A DNA stretch of 64,000 nt, taken from contig NZ_JSYP01000008.1 in assembly GCF_000813005.1 (NCBI RefSeq), forward strand, positions 95,999 to 159,998, given 5' to 3'. A program made the position numbers and the translations under genes. The stretch comes from Flavobacterium sp. KMS. GTDB taxonomy: Bacteria > Bacteroidota > Bacteroidia > Flavobacteriales > Flavobacteriaceae. Positions 43,425-52,938 of the stretch are shown in pieces. How positions within the stretch are numbered: position 1 is the stretch's first letter; each line of letters begins with the position of its first letter. The notes below the pieces were generated by a model that saw only the letters and a list, made by a program, of their open reading frames with translations, did no database searches and was not told the DNA's origin.

Positions 43425-44140
43425 TATGCAGTTACTTTGTTTTTAACAACTAGTCTAAAACCTTCACCGTGGATGTTAAGAATTTCAACATCTTCGTCTG
43501 GTTTAAGATACTTTCTAAGTTTGGCGATATAAACGTCCATACTTCTTGAAGTAAAGTAATTATCATCTCTCCAAATTTTTGTTAATGCTAATTCTCTTGG
43601 CATTAAATCATTTTCATGAAGGATTAACATTTTCAATAATTCGTTTTCTTTTGGAGATAACTTTATTGGCTCTTCATTTTCAAAAGTTAAAAATCTAAGT
43701 TTTGAATTTAAATGAAATTTACCAATGTTAAACTCAAACTGAACTTGCTCAGCTTTAGTATCAGAAGATTTTCTTTGAATAATCGCTTTGATTTTCATTA
43801 ATAATACTTCTGAATCAAATGGCTTGTTCAAATAATCATCTGCTCCTGCTTTGTACCCTTTTAACACATCCTCTTTCATAGATTTTGCTGTTAAAAAGAT
43901 AATAGGCACTTCGCTATTTTTCTCTCTGATTTCTTTTGCTAATGTATATCCGTCCTTATATGGCATCATGACATCAAGAATACATAAGTCGTATACGTCT
44001 TTCTTGAATTTCTCGAAGCCTTCCATTCCGTTTTTTGCCAATGTAACTTCAAAGTCATTTAGCATTAAATAGTCTTTAAGAACTGCACCAAAATTAAGGT
44101 CATCTTCTACTAAAAGAATTCTTTTATTGATATTTTCCAT
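43424..44140 (-). CDS. OmpR/PhoB-family response regulator
   Basis: 238 residues. The receiver domain (1-125) has acidic D13/D14, phosphoacceptor Asp56 (CILDVMMPYKDG) and the Lys segment IIFLTAKS. The winged-helix DNA-binding domain (about 140-235) includes LSPKENELLKMLILHENDLMPRE and SMDVYIAKLRKYLKPD. It is the partner of the histidine kinase just upstream (3-bp gap). Its targets cannot be told; the pair resembles the conserved RprXY type of Bacteroidota. Confidence 0.95.
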   Translation of the reverse strand: MENINKRILLVEDDLNFGAVLKDYLMLNDFEVTLAKNGMEGFEKFKKDVYDLCILDVMMPYKDGYTLAKEIREKNSEVPIIFLTAKSMKEDVLKGYKAGADDYLNKPFDSEVLLMKIKAIIQRKSSDTKAEQVQFEFNIGKFHLNSKLRFLTFENEEPIKLSPKENELLKMLILHENDLMPRELALTKIWRDDNYFTSRSMDVYIAKLRKYLKPDEDVEILNIHGEGFRLVVKNKVTA

Positions 44141-44143
44141 ATT

Positions 44144-45724
44144 TTAATTTATTAGTGGTATTTTTATTATAAAGGTACTACCTTTCCCTTTTTCACTTTC
44201 TACATAGACTTGACCATTATGGTCTTCTACTATCCTTTTTACATATGATAAGCCCAATCCGTGGCCTTTAACATTATGTAAATCTCCCGTGTGTTCTCTG
44301 TAAAATTTCTCAAAAACTCTTTTTTGAGCCACTTTACTCATTCCTAATCCATTATCTTTTACTTTTATAAGAATCATATCTTTAATGTTCTCTGTAAAAA
44401 TTTCTATTTTAGGAATACCTGGCGAATACTTTATAGCATTCTCTAAGATATTAACTAAGACGTTGGTAAAATGTACTTCATTAATTAATGCTGTCGCTCT
44501 GGCTGCATCGTAATGATTTGTAATAGTACCTTGTCTATCCTCAAGAATCAAACTTACATGCTCAATTGCATCATCGATAATCCCATGGATTTCGGTCGGT
44601 TCTTTGTTGATATCCAATTCACTTTTCTCTAATTTAGAGATTCGTAATACATTCTCAACCTGAGCGTGCATTCGTTTATTCTCGTCCCGTATCATCTGAA
44701 GGTACCTAAAGACCTTCTCTTTATCTTCGATTATTTTAGGATTTTTAATGGCATCCAAAGCCAGATTTATTGTTGCAATTGGAGTTTTAAACTCATGCGT
44801 CATATTGTTTATAAAATCTGTTTTAATTTCAGATATATGTTTCTGACGTATTAACTGATTCAATGCACTTGTATATGCAATTATAATAATAAGCGTAAAT
44901 ATGATTGACAATATGGTTATACTTACTAACTCTGATAGTAAAAATTTCTTCTTGTGAGGAAATGTTACCGATAACTCATATTTGTTATTCCCTTCATTAT
45001 CTGCAAAAATTGGTATCGAGTAGGTTGATTCTTTATCATATTTAAACCCATCCGATTTAATTTTGGTAGCAATACCGCTACTATAAATTCCAAACTCAAA
45101 TTTTGTTTTTACACCGTACTCTTCTAATTCTTTTTTCAGAAGCTTTTGTAGCTTCTCTTTGGTGATTCTTTCGTTAATTGGCATTGCCGAAGCAATGTCT
45201 TTAAAGAATATCTCAAATTGTGCGTTATCTAAAACATCCAGATTTCCTGATTTCTCAATCTTTACATCTGGTATTATGCTTTGTTGCAACGAATTATCTA
45301 TACTGTTATTATTATAAACTTCGGTTGTACGCTTAGAATTAAAATTCTTAAACCTTTCGCTACTAAATTTCTTATCAAAGAACGAGCCATTTATATTATA
45401 ATCTTCTGATATAATACTATTTGAATATACAATTGTTTTATTTGTTCTAGGATTTTTTTGAACGTAATAAAATTCTAACAAATCATTTTTTTGTGGTACT
45501 TTACCTGTACTATCTTTATAATGATTGTATTTATCATAAAAACTATAGGCTTCTTGCTGTTGTAGCTTATCGGCTACATTTCCAATAACTTGTTTAACAT
45601 GAAACTTAAACTGTTCGTCATTATTTTTAAACGAAGAAGTAAACCAATATACCTGAACAAGAATTATCCCTATTAAGGATAAGCTCATCAATAAAACAAG
45701 AATTCTAAAAAACAATTTATTCAT
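44144..45724 (-). CDS. Sensor histidine kinase
   Basis: 526 residues. TM1 (about 8-27) and TM2 (about 262-286) enclose a large periplasmic sensor domain (28-261) of no recognised family. Phosphoacceptor His310 lies in FINNMTHEFKTPIATIN (HisKA). The ATPase shows NVLVNILENAIKYS, IKVKDNGLGMS and KGHGLGLSYVKRIVEDHNG. It phosphorylates the response regulator encoded 3 bp downstream. A TAATTTTG box ends 5 bp before the ATG, so the transcript may be nearly leaderless, or a shorter start may apply. Confidence 0.94.
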   Translation of the reverse strand: MNKLFFRILVLLMSLSLIGIILVQVYWFTSSFKNNDEQFKFHVKQVIGNVADKLQQQEAYSFYDKYNHYKDSTGKVPQKNDLLEFYYVQKNPRTNKTIVYSNSIISEDYNINGSFFDKKFSSERFKNFNSKRTTEVYNNNSIDNSLQQSIIPDVKIEKSGNLDVLDNAQFEIFFKDIASAMPINERITKEKLQKLLKKELEEYGVKTKFEFGIYSSGIATKIKSDGFKYDKESTYSIPIFADNEGNNKYELSVTFPHKKKFLLSELVSITILSIIFTLIIIIAYTSALNQLIRQKHISEIKTDFINNMTHEFKTPIATINLALDAIKNPKIIEDKEKVFRYLQMIRDENKRMHAQVENVLRISKLEKSELDINKEPTEIHGIIDDAIEHVSLILEDRQGTITNHYDAARATALINEVHFTNVLVNILENAIKYSPGIPKIEIFTENIKDMILIKVKDNGLGMSKVAQKRVFEKFYREHTGDLHNVKGHGLGLSYVKRIVEDHNGQVYVESEKGKGSTFIIKIPLIN

Positions 45725-45729
45725 CGAAA

Positions 45730-45737
45730 CAAAATTA
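45730..45737 (-). promoter_or_regulatory. -7 box of the histidine kinase operon
   Basis: TAATTTTG fits TAnnTTTG and ends 5 bp before the ATG at 45724. No correctly spaced TTG is seen. Confidence 0.35.
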
Positions 45738-45783
45738 ATATTTTAACAATATACTAAATAATACATTAACCAAATATTAACAT

Positions 45784-46380
45784 TTAAGAGTGATTTTGTT
45801 TAATATCTAAAATTTTAAGAATTTTAACAACTTCTTGCTTAGCAATTTTAAGATTCAAATTATGAATAATATAATTACTATTAGCAAAACGCTGTTCATC
45901 GTTCCATTGCATATTCATCCTTTTTAAAACATGTTCGCGAGTAGTTTTATCGCGATTCATTACCCTCTCAATTCTGGTTTCCTGGGGTGCGGTAACCGTA
46001 ATTATAATGTCACATTCTTTATAACGTCCGCTTTCAAACAAAATTGCTGCTTCGTAAATTATATAGGGCTCTTTTTTATGCTTTAGTAACCAATTCTCAA
46101 AATCCATTTTTACAGCAGGATGTACAATTGCATTGAGTAATGCTAATTTATCTGCATTATTAAAAACAATATCAGCCAATTTGGCTCTATTTAATGTATT
46201 ATTATCAAAAATTTCAGCACCAAAAGTTTCATGAATAGCGGCAATTATTTCATCGGATTGCATGACTTTTTTAGCCTCATCATCGGCAATATAAACAGGA
46301 ATTCCCATTTCATTAAAATACCCTGCTATGGTAGTTTTACCACTACCAATACCTCCTGTTAAGCCTATTACTTTTGTCAT
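45784..46380 (-). CDS. coaE: Dephospho-CoA kinase
   Basis: Last step of CoA synthesis: ATP-dependent 3'-phosphorylation of dephospho-CoA. The 198 residues start with the P-loop GLTGGIGSGKTTIAG. YIADDEAKKVM, YIIYEAAILFESG and RVMNRDKTTREHVLKRMNMQW follow in order. Only one base separates it from the glycosyltransferase gene upstream (46382), so the two are likely co-transcribed. coaBC lies 5 kb away. Confidence 0.95.
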   Translation of the reverse strand: MTKVIGLTGGIGSGKTTIAGYFNEMGIPVYIADDEAKKVMQSDEIIAAIHETFGAEIFDNNTLNRAKLADIVFNNADKLALLNAIVHPAVKMDFENWLLKHKKEPYIIYEAAILFESGRYKECDIIITVTAPQETRIERVMNRDKTTREHVLKRMNMQWNDEQRFANSNYIIHNLNLKIAKQEVVKILKILDIKQNHS

Positions 46381-46381
46381 A

Positions 46382-47383
46382 TTAAATCTTAAAAAATAAT
46401 CCCGGAAATGCTTCTTGTGGTTTTTTCTTTAAGATTATTATCTTAATAAATGATTCTAAAAACCCAATTCCGTAACCATAAAATTGCTTCCAAACTGCAA
46501 TAACTGATAAAAATCCAATTTTTAAACTCTTATTTTGAATTGTCGATACTATAAAAATTATGACAAAATAAACAAAATACAACTGTAATAATATATCAAT
46601 ATTGAAAAACAGCAATATAATAACCGCCAAAACAAGTCCCAAAATAAAACAAGTTGGAAAGAAAAAAGTAAGTTTATTATATTGGGGATACCAACTATTA
46701 AGTATTGGTCTGGCTTTTCCAAATTTATTTACCTGAATCGAAAATTTATCCCAATCGATTCTTCGTTTATGATATACATAAGCTCTAGAGAAAAGTCTGG
46801 TTTCGAAACCTAAATTCCATAAACGTATAGACAAATCAGGGTCTTCGCCAGGGTGAATGTTACCAAATCCTTTTGATGCTTCAAATCCTTTTCTAGATAA
46901 CCCCATATTAAAGCTACGCGGCTGGAACTTGCCTATTTTCTCTGAGCCTCCTCTTATCCCTCCTGTTGTAAGGAAAGATGTCATGGCAAAATTAATTGCT
47001 TTCTGAATATTCGAAAAACTAGCCAATGCTTTATCCGGACCACCAAAACAATCTACATAATCTTCTCTTAGTGCTTTATCAACTTCTGATAAATAATCAG
47101 GTGGGATAATACAATCTGAATCAAAAATGATAAAGTAATCTCCTAATGCTTTACGCATTCCAAAATTTCTGGAATCTCCAGGTCCTGAATTTTCTTTAAA
47201 ATAATAGGAAATATTTAATTTTCCTTGATATTTCTGAACTATGTCATCGCATGGCAATGTTGAACCATCTTCTACAAGTACGATTTCAAAAGGCTCTTTA
47301 TATTCAGATAATAATAAGCTTTCTAATAGCTCATCAACTTCGTCAGGACGATTATACACTGGTATAATTAAAGAAAACACCAT
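46382..47383 (-). CDS. Family 2 glycosyltransferase, membrane-anchored
   Basis: 333 residues. The GT-A fold begins FSLIIPVYNRPDEVDELLESLL, with the nucleotide-sugar Asp-rich IIFDSDCIIPPDYL and the acidic GGPDKALASF. Basic and aromatic segments follow (HPGEDPDLSIRLW). Hydrophobic helices (about 240-305) suggest anchoring at the inner membrane. The donor and acceptor are not identifiable; cell-surface polysaccharide or glycolipid synthesis is plausible. It abuts coaE. Confidence 0.9.
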   Translation of the reverse strand: MVFSLIIPVYNRPDEVDELLESLLLSEYKEPFEIVLVEDGSTLPCDDIVQKYQGKLNISYYFKENSGPGDSRNFGMRKALGDYFIIFDSDCIIPPDYLSEVDKALREDYVDCFGGPDKALASFSNIQKAINFAMTSFLTTGGIRGGSEKIGKFQPRSFNMGLSRKGFEASKGFGNIHPGEDPDLSIRLWNLGFETRLFSRAYVYHKRRIDWDKFSIQVNKFGKARPILNSWYPQYNKLTFFFPTCFILGLVLAVIILLFFNIDILLQLYFVYFVIIFIVSTIQNKSLKIGFLSVIAVWKQFYGYGIGFLESFIKIIILKKKPQEAFPGLFFKI

Positions 47384-47453
47384 AATTAGGTATGCGGTAT
47401 TAAGGTAGTATTTGTTTTAACTGTAAAATTTTAACAAAGGTAAGTTATATCCA

Positions 47454-47486
47454 TAAAAAAACCACCAACTTTGGGTTGATGGTTTT
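47454..47486 (-). terminator. Intrinsic terminator of fabV
   Basis: AAAACCA(T/C)CAAC stem (one wobble), loop of five, T-run on the minus strand, 26 bp after the fabV stop. Confidence 0.82.
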
Positions 47487-47511
47487 AAATAATTATATAA
47501 ATTCAGTTGGA

Positions 47512-48702
47512 TTATTTGATACTTTCTATCCCAACTACTTCGTTTGTGTCTGCTTTGTAATCTACTCCTTCAAATTCAAATCCGAATAAGTTTAAGAAGT
47601 CGTTTCTGTATCCAGCCAAATCTCCAATTGCCGGCAATGTTTCTGTAGTTGCTTCCAACCATAACTTAGCTACTTTTTCCTGAACATCTTCACGCATTTC
47701 CCAATCATCGATACGGATTCTTCCTTTTTCGTCTGTAGGAATTGGTTTTCCTGTATATAATCTATCTTGGAACAAACGCTGAATTTGCTCGATACATCCT
47801 TCATGAAGACCTTCGGCTTTCATAATTTTGTACAATAATGAGATATATAAAGGAATAACTGGAATTGCTGAACTTGCTTGTGTAACTAATGCTTTATTTA
47901 CTGAAACGTATGCTTTTCCGTCTAAATCTTTTAAGCTATCTGTAATAGCAAATGCTGTAGCTTCTAAATCATCTTTAGCACGACCGATAGTTCCTTTACG
48001 GTAAACCGCCTCTGTTAAAGATGGCCCAATATAAGAATAAGCAACTGTTGTAGCTCCAGGAGCTAATAGGTTTTCTTTTTTCAATGCATCCATCCACATT
48101 GACCAATCTTCACCGCCCATTACTGCAACAGTGTTAGCAATCTCTTCTTCTGTACATGGCTCGATAGAAACCTCTGTTACATTTCCTGTATGAAAATCAA
48201 CAGTTTTATTAGTAAACGTACTTCCGATTGGTTTTAAAACTGAACGATGCAATACTCCTGTAACAGGGTGCAAACGAACTGGAGAAGCTAAGCTATAAAT
48301 AACTAAATCAATCTGACCTAAATCAGCTTTAATCAAGTCTAATGTTTGTTGTTTTACTTCGTTAGAAAAAGCATCACCATTGATACTTTTTGCATATAAT
48401 CCTGCTTTGTGAGCTTCTGCTTCAAAAGCTGCTGAGTTATACCATCCTGGAGAAGCTGTTTTTCCTTCAACTGGTGGTTTTTCAAAAAACACTCCAATTG
48501 TAGCGGCATTAGATCCAAATGCACTTGTAATTCTAGAAGCCAATCCAAAACCTGTTGATGCTCCAATTACTAATACTTTTTTAGCACCTTCAATTGGTCC
48601 TTTAGATTTTATATATTCTATTTGATTTTTTACATTTTGTTCGCATCCTTTTGGGTGTGATGTCAAACAAATGAATCCTCTCATTCTTGGTTCTATAATC
48701 AT
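47512..48702 (-). CDS. fabV: Trans-2-enoyl-ACP/CoA reductase FabV
   Basis: NADH-dependent reduction of the enoyl thioester in fatty acid elongation. The 396 residues begin MIIEPRMRGFICLTSHPKGCEQNV, with the Rossmann loop VLVIGASTGFGLASRI, and the catalytic Tyr-x8-Lys in VAYSYIGPSLTEAVYRKG. FabV is a triclosan-tolerant alternative to FabI and can supply the ENR activity. Its promoter lies in the recN 3' end, and a terminator follows, so it forms a single-gene unit. Confidence 0.96.
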   Translation of the reverse strand: MIIEPRMRGFICLTSHPKGCEQNVKNQIEYIKSKGPIEGAKKVLVIGASTGFGLASRITSAFGSNAATIGVFFEKPPVEGKTASPGWYNSAAFEAEAHKAGLYAKSINGDAFSNEVKQQTLDLIKADLGQIDLVIYSLASPVRLHPVTGVLHRSVLKPIGSTFTNKTVDFHTGNVTEVSIEPCTEEEIANTVAVMGGEDWSMWMDALKKENLLAPGATTVAYSYIGPSLTEAVYRKGTIGRAKDDLEATAFAITDSLKDLDGKAYVSVNKALVTQASSAIPVIPLYISLLYKIMKAEGLHEGCIEQIQRLFQDRLYTGKPIPTDEKGRIRIDDWEMREDVQEKVAKLWLEATTETLPAIGDLAGYRNDFLNLFGFEFEGVDYKADTNEVVGIESIK

Positions 48703-48791
48703 AATTTTGGAACTGTTTTTTATTTTTATTTTATAAAATGATGGTATTTAACTACCGTTTTTTACTTGGCAAGACCGTTTATTTTGATTGA

Positions 48792-48821
48792 CAAATATAA
48801 TCCATTTTTTTAGTTAAGCAA
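48792..48821 (-). promoter_or_regulatory. Promoter of fabV, overlapping the recN 3' end
   Basis: Minus-strand TTG (48821-48819), 19-nt spacer, TATATTTG (48799-48792). The TTG lies inside the last codons of recN, before its TAA (48812-48810). Expected leader about 80 nt. Confidence 0.7.
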
Positions 48822-50462
48822 GGCTTTAGCATGATTTAAAGCCGAATCTGAAACGACTGAACCTGACAACATTTGAGCTATTTCCATTACTCGTTCTTCT
48901 TGCGACAGAAGCTTTAATTCTGATTGTGTATCATCATCTACTGTTGACTTAAATACTTTAAAATGAGATTCTCCCTTTGCCGCTATCTGCGGTAAATGAG
49001 TTATTGCAAAGATTTGCATTTGCTGACTCATCTCTTTCATTATCTCTCCCATTCTAACAGCAATTTCTCCTGAAACTCCTGTATCGATTTCATCAAAAAT
49101 TAATGTTGGCAATTTAGAGTATTGTGCCAAAATTGCTTTTACTGCAAGCATTATACGTGACATTTCCCCTCCTGAAGCAACTTTTTTAAGTAACCCAAAA
49201 TCGGTTCCTTTGTTTGCAGAAAATAAAAACTGAAGTTCATCTTTTCCGTTCGGGAAATATGTTTCCCCATAATTAATATCAATTTTAAAACGAACATTTG
49301 GCATTCCTAATGTTTCTAAAATTGTTATTAATTTATCTGACAATAATGGTATTGCAGCAATTCTGTTTTCATGAATTTTATTTGCAAAAGCATCCAACTC
49401 CATTGTTTTTTGCTCAATCGAAGTGGTTAATTTTGCTATTTCTTCTTCGATATTACCTAATTCCAGAACTGAATTTTCTAGTTTAGTTTGAATTTCAATT
49501 AAATCATCAACCGAAGCAACTTGATGCTTTTTTTGTAAATTATAAATAACCTGCAATTTCTGACTGATAAAATCAAGCTGAGCCGGATCGTTCAGCAATT
49601 TCTCTGATGCTTTTTGCAATTCACCCGAAACGTCATCAAACTCTATTGCCAGACTCGTTATTCTTTCAAATAAAGCTCCATATTCCGTCGAGAAAGTAGC
49701 AATTTTATGTAAAGAAGCTTTTATTTCATTAAGATTCTGGATTACTCCAAATTGTTCTTCATTGGCTATAGCCAAAGATTTATCTAATGATTCTTTGATA
49801 ATCTCAACATTGTTAAGTTTTTCAAATTCTTCTTCCAGCTCTTCTTGTTGTCCTGATTTTAATTGTGCAGCAACTAATTCATTTAAAAGAAAGGTATTGT
49901 ATTCTTGCTCTTTAGCCGATTCGCTTTGTTTTTTAAGAAGGGAATTCAGCTTTGTTTTATCTGACTTATATTTTTTTAAAACATTTTGATAATCTGTAAT
50001 AACACCAAAATTATCAGCAATTGCATCAATAATCTGAAATTGTACGCTCTCTTCTGAAAGTTCCTGGGTTTGCTGTTGTGAATGAATATCTATTAAATAC
50101 AAACTCAACTCTTGCAATTCCTGAAGATTTACAGGACTATCATTTATAAAAGCACGTGATTTTCCCGAAGGCAAAATTTCGCGTCTTATTATAGTATCTT
50201 CTTCATAATCTAAATCATTAGCTTCAAAAAAAGCTTCCAGATTGTATTTAGAAATTTTAAAATGTGCTTCGATTACACATTTTTCTTCTTTATTTTTCAA
50301 TGAAGTCAAATCGGCTCTTTTACCTAAAACTAAGCCTAATGCACCCAATATTATCGACTTTCCCGCTCCTGTTTCACCAGTAATTATAGAAAAGCCTTTT
50401 GAAAAATCAATTGATAATTTTTCAATCAGTGCATAATTTTTTATTGACAATGAAGTAATCAT
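48810..50462 (-). CDS. recN: DNA repair protein RecN
   Basis: SMC-like ATPase for double-strand-break repair. The 550 residues begin MITSLSIKNYALIEKLSIDFSKGFSIITGETGAGKSIIL with Walker A GETGAGKS. A long coiled-coil region (about 155-360) and the signature/Walker B stretch LLKKVASGGEMSRIMLAVKAIL plus PTLIFDEIDTGVSGEIA close the head domain. Length is normal. It follows the DUF4835 gene after 51 bp and may share the transcript of the coaBC/bamD run. Confidence 0.96.
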   Translation of the reverse strand: MITSLSIKNYALIEKLSIDFSKGFSIITGETGAGKSIILGALGLVLGKRADLTSLKNKEEKCVIEAHFKISKYNLEAFFEANDLDYEEDTIIRREILPSGKSRAFINDSPVNLQELQELSLYLIDIHSQQQTQELSEESVQFQIIDAIADNFGVITDYQNVLKKYKSDKTKLNSLLKKQSESAKEQEYNTFLLNELVAAQLKSGQQEELEEEFEKLNNVEIIKESLDKSLAIANEEQFGVIQNLNEIKASLHKIATFSTEYGALFERITSLAIEFDDVSGELQKASEKLLNDPAQLDFISQKLQVIYNLQKKHQVASVDDLIEIQTKLENSVLELGNIEEEIAKLTTSIEQKTMELDAFANKIHENRIAAIPLLSDKLITILETLGMPNVRFKIDINYGETYFPNGKDELQFLFSANKGTDFGLLKKVASGGEMSRIMLAVKAILAQYSKLPTLIFDEIDTGVSGEIAVRMGEIMKEMSQQMQIFAITHLPQIAAKGESHFKVFKSTVDDDTQSELKLLSQEERVMEIAQMLSGSVVSDSALNHAKALLN

Positions 50463-50513
50463 ATCTCTTTTTTGTAATATAAGTTTTGGAAATAAGCAAT
50501 TTTAATAGAATGC

Positions 50514-51398
50514 TTAAAATTTAATCTGCGACCATTTAGCAGAGTTCATTGGCGAAACTCTATTTAAATTCTCTACTAAATCTGCTATAGGAACACTTGG
50601 CCCTCCTGTAAATATAGATACAATTTCATCTGATTTAGCATCAAAAAAGACACGCGTTAAAAAAGCATTTGGTTTCGTTGCATTTAGTTTCCCTATAAGC
50701 GATAACGAAGTTTTAATTTTTTCTTTGGCTAGCTTTAAATCCTGATTCATTACATCTAAACCTGTATGATACCCATAAACACATTGTCTCAAGTCATTAT
50801 ATGTTGGAGAAAGCATATCGTTAATTAAGAAATAACGATTTTGTACTCCATCAGCCTGACTCCAGCCTTTATATCCTCCTTGTTGAGCTACATTGGCAAT
50901 ACTTTGAGCAGTCTCGAAAAAAGGATTTCCTAATGCTGGCATAAAAGTATCAGCATCCATTCCTAAAATCATGTAGCTATAAAAAGTCATTATAGAAACA
51001 AGATTTGATTCGAAAACATTTGGATTGTATAATAAATTTTCAAATTCAGTATATCTAAAACTTAAATCCTTATCATTAAAATTGAATACTGGAGATGAGT
51101 AAGTAGAATTATAAATTAATCGAGAGGATTGTATTTGTATTGTACCCGAAAACTGATCTGAGTTATTTGATGTAATTGTAATATACATCGAACAGTTTAT
51201 TTTTTCATTTTGCTTTAGCAAACTCCCTGTCCAATCTGTATTGTTTACAAATTCACTCAATGCTGTCTGCAATGTTTTAAAAACTTGCTGATTGGCATTA
51301 GGAAGCATTTGTGAGTTTACGGTTACCGTACAATTTAACTGTTGCGCCTGCGTAAGGCCAAAAGTTAAAAACAACAAAAAAGTAAGTATTTTATTCAT
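50514..51398 (-). CDS. DUF4835-family exported protein
   Basis: 294 residues with a signal peptide (MNKILTFLLFLTFGLTQAQQ). LNCTVTVNSQMLPNANQQVFKTLQTALSEFVNNTDWT and the later AQSIANVAQQGGYKGWSQADGVQNRYFLINDML are typical of the DUF4835 family, which in Bacteroidota is found beside coaBC and bamD. It is probably periplasmic and possibly linked to outer-membrane assembly through its neighbours; function not established. Its ATG overlaps the coaBC stop by 8 bp, showing translational coupling. Confidence 0.9.
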   Translation of the reverse strand: MNKILTFLLFLTFGLTQAQQLNCTVTVNSQMLPNANQQVFKTLQTALSEFVNNTDWTGSLLKQNEKINCSMYITITSNNSDQFSGTIQIQSSRLIYNSTYSSPVFNFNDKDLSFRYTEFENLLYNPNVFESNLVSIMTFYSYMILGMDADTFMPALGNPFFETAQSIANVAQQGGYKGWSQADGVQNRYFLINDMLSPTYNDLRQCVYGYHTGLDVMNQDLKLAKEKIKTSLSLIGKLNATKPNAFLTRVFFDAKSDEIVSIFTGGPSVPIADLVENLNRVSPMNSAKWSQIKF

Positions 51399-52602
51399 GA
51401 AAATGCTTTATCACCTTATTTAAAATATCAATTGCAACTGCTTCTTTGGATTTTAATTCCATTGGTTCGATGGCAAAAGCCCTATCAATAAAGGTTACTT
51501 TGTTAGTTCCCCCACCAAAACCTGCTCCTTTATCCTGTAACGAATTTAGAACTATCAAATCTAAGTTTTTTTTCTGAATTTTCAGCTTTGCATTCTCAAT
51601 TTCATTTTCAGTTTCTAAAGCGAATCCAATCAAAAATTGTTTTTTCTTTATTTCCCCTAATGACAATAAGATATCTTTTGTTTTTTCCAGCTCAATTGTA
51701 AAATCTTCTGAAGCTTTCTTTATTTTTTGCGATGCAACTATTTTCGGTCTATAATCCGCAACTGCTGCTGCTGCAATTGCAACATCTACATCTGAGAAAT
51801 ATTCATGACATGCATCATACATTTCTTGTGCTGATGTTACCGAAATTACTTTTACTGATGTGTTTGTAACTTTACAATTTGTAGGTCCCGCAACAAGAAT
51901 AACCGAAGCTCCTAAGTTTGCTGCTTCTGATGCAATATCAAACCCCATTTTTCCTGAGGAATGGTTTCCTATAAAACGTACTGGATCTATTGCTTCGTAT
52001 GTTGGACCAGCTGTGATTAAAAACTTTTTCCCTTTAAGAGGTAATTTACTTTCTAAATCAGCTTCTAAAAATGCAATTATATTTTCTGGTTCTGCCATAC
52101 GACCTTCTCCAGACAAACCACTAGCCAACTCTCCGCTTTCAGCAGGAATAATACTGTTTCCAAACTGTTTTAATAACGAAAAACTCGCTAACGTCGAGGG
52201 ATGTTTATACATATCCAAATCCATTGCTGGTGCAAAGTAAATTGGACATTTTGCCGATAAATAAGCTGCTATCAATAGATTATCACAAGTACCGTTTGCC
52301 ATTTTTGACATTGTATTTGCGGTAGCTGGAGCAATAATCATCAAATCAGCCCAAAGTCCTAATTCGACATGATTGTTCCATTTTTCATTTTCATCTTCTT
52401 GATTAAAGAAAGAAGAATGTACAGGATTTTTTGATAAGGTTGATAACGTAAGTGGCGTTACAAAATCCTTAGAAGCAGGTGTCATGATTACTTGAATCTC
52501 GGCACCTGCTTTTATAAAAAGTCGTACTAATGATGCTGTTTTATAGGCTGCAATTCCACCAGAAACTCCTAGTAAAATTTTCTTACCGTTTAAAACTGAC
52601 AT
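51391..52602 (-). CDS. coaBC: Bifunctional CoaBC (phosphopantothenoylcysteine synthetase/decarboxylase)
   Basis: Two steps of CoA synthesis. The flavodoxin-like decarboxylase half (1-185) begins LNGKKILLGVSGGIAAYKTASLV, with AYLSAKCPIYFAPAMDLDMY containing the Cys and PAMD motifs. The synthetase half (from about 190) has KGKKFLITAGPTYEAIDPVRFIGNHSSGKMG and AAAAVADYRP, and the linked FALETEN segment. The total of 403 residues is normal. It overlaps DUF4835 and follows the omega-like gene by 9 bp. Confidence 0.97.
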   Translation of the reverse strand: MSVLNGKKILLGVSGGIAAYKTASLVRLFIKAGAEIQVIMTPASKDFVTPLTLSTLSKNPVHSSFFNQEDENEKWNNHVELGLWADLMIIAPATANTMSKMANGTCDNLLIAAYLSAKCPIYFAPAMDLDMYKHPSTLASFSLLKQFGNSIIPAESGELASGLSGEGRMAEPENIIAFLEADLESKLPLKGKKFLITAGPTYEAIDPVRFIGNHSSGKMGFDIASEAANLGASVILVAGPTNCKVTNTSVKVISVTSAQEMYDACHEYFSDVDVAIAAAAVADYRPKIVASQKIKKASEDFTIELEKTKDILLSLGEIKKKQFLIGFALETENEIENAKLKIQKKNLDLIVLNSLQDKGAGFGGGTNKVTFIDRAFAIEPMELKSKEAVAIDILNKVIKHFHE

Positions 52603-52611
52603 GGTACTGTA

Positions 52612-52929
52612 TTATTTATTTGAATTTCTGTGGTATGTTTTACCGTCTAACCACTCTTGAACTGCTAAAGCGTGTGGTTTAGGCAATTTTTCGTAAAATT
52701 TAGAAACTTCGATTTGTTCTTTGTTTTCGAAAACTTCTTCAAGACTGTCATTATAGGTAGCAAATTCTTCTAACTTTTCAGTCAATTCCTTTTTAATTTC
52801 AGAATTAATTTGATTTGCTCTTTTAGCCATAATAGTTATTGCCTCATACACATTACCTGTAGGCTCTTCAATAACCGTTTTATTGTAGGTAATTGTATTT
52901 ACTGGAGCATTCGTCTTTTTTAAATCCAT
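52612..52929 (-). CDS. RNA polymerase omega-like subunit
   Basis: 105 residues. The core VYEAITIMAKRANQINSEIKKELTEKLEEFATYNDSLEEVFENKEQIEVSKFYEKLPKPHALAVQEWLDGK matches the Bacteroidota RpoZ/omega-like family, normally coded between bamD and coaBC. Omega helps assemble beta-prime into RNA polymerase. The N-terminal DLKKTNAPVNTITYN extension is typical of this group. It lies 9 bp from both neighbours, so it is embedded in the operon. Confidence 0.88.
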   Translation of the reverse strand: MDLKKTNAPVNTITYNKTVIEEPTGNVYEAITIMAKRANQINSEIKKELTEKLEEFATYNDSLEEVFENKEQIEVSKFYEKLPKPHALAVQEWLDGKTYHRNSNK

Positions 52930-52938
52930 GACTTTATT

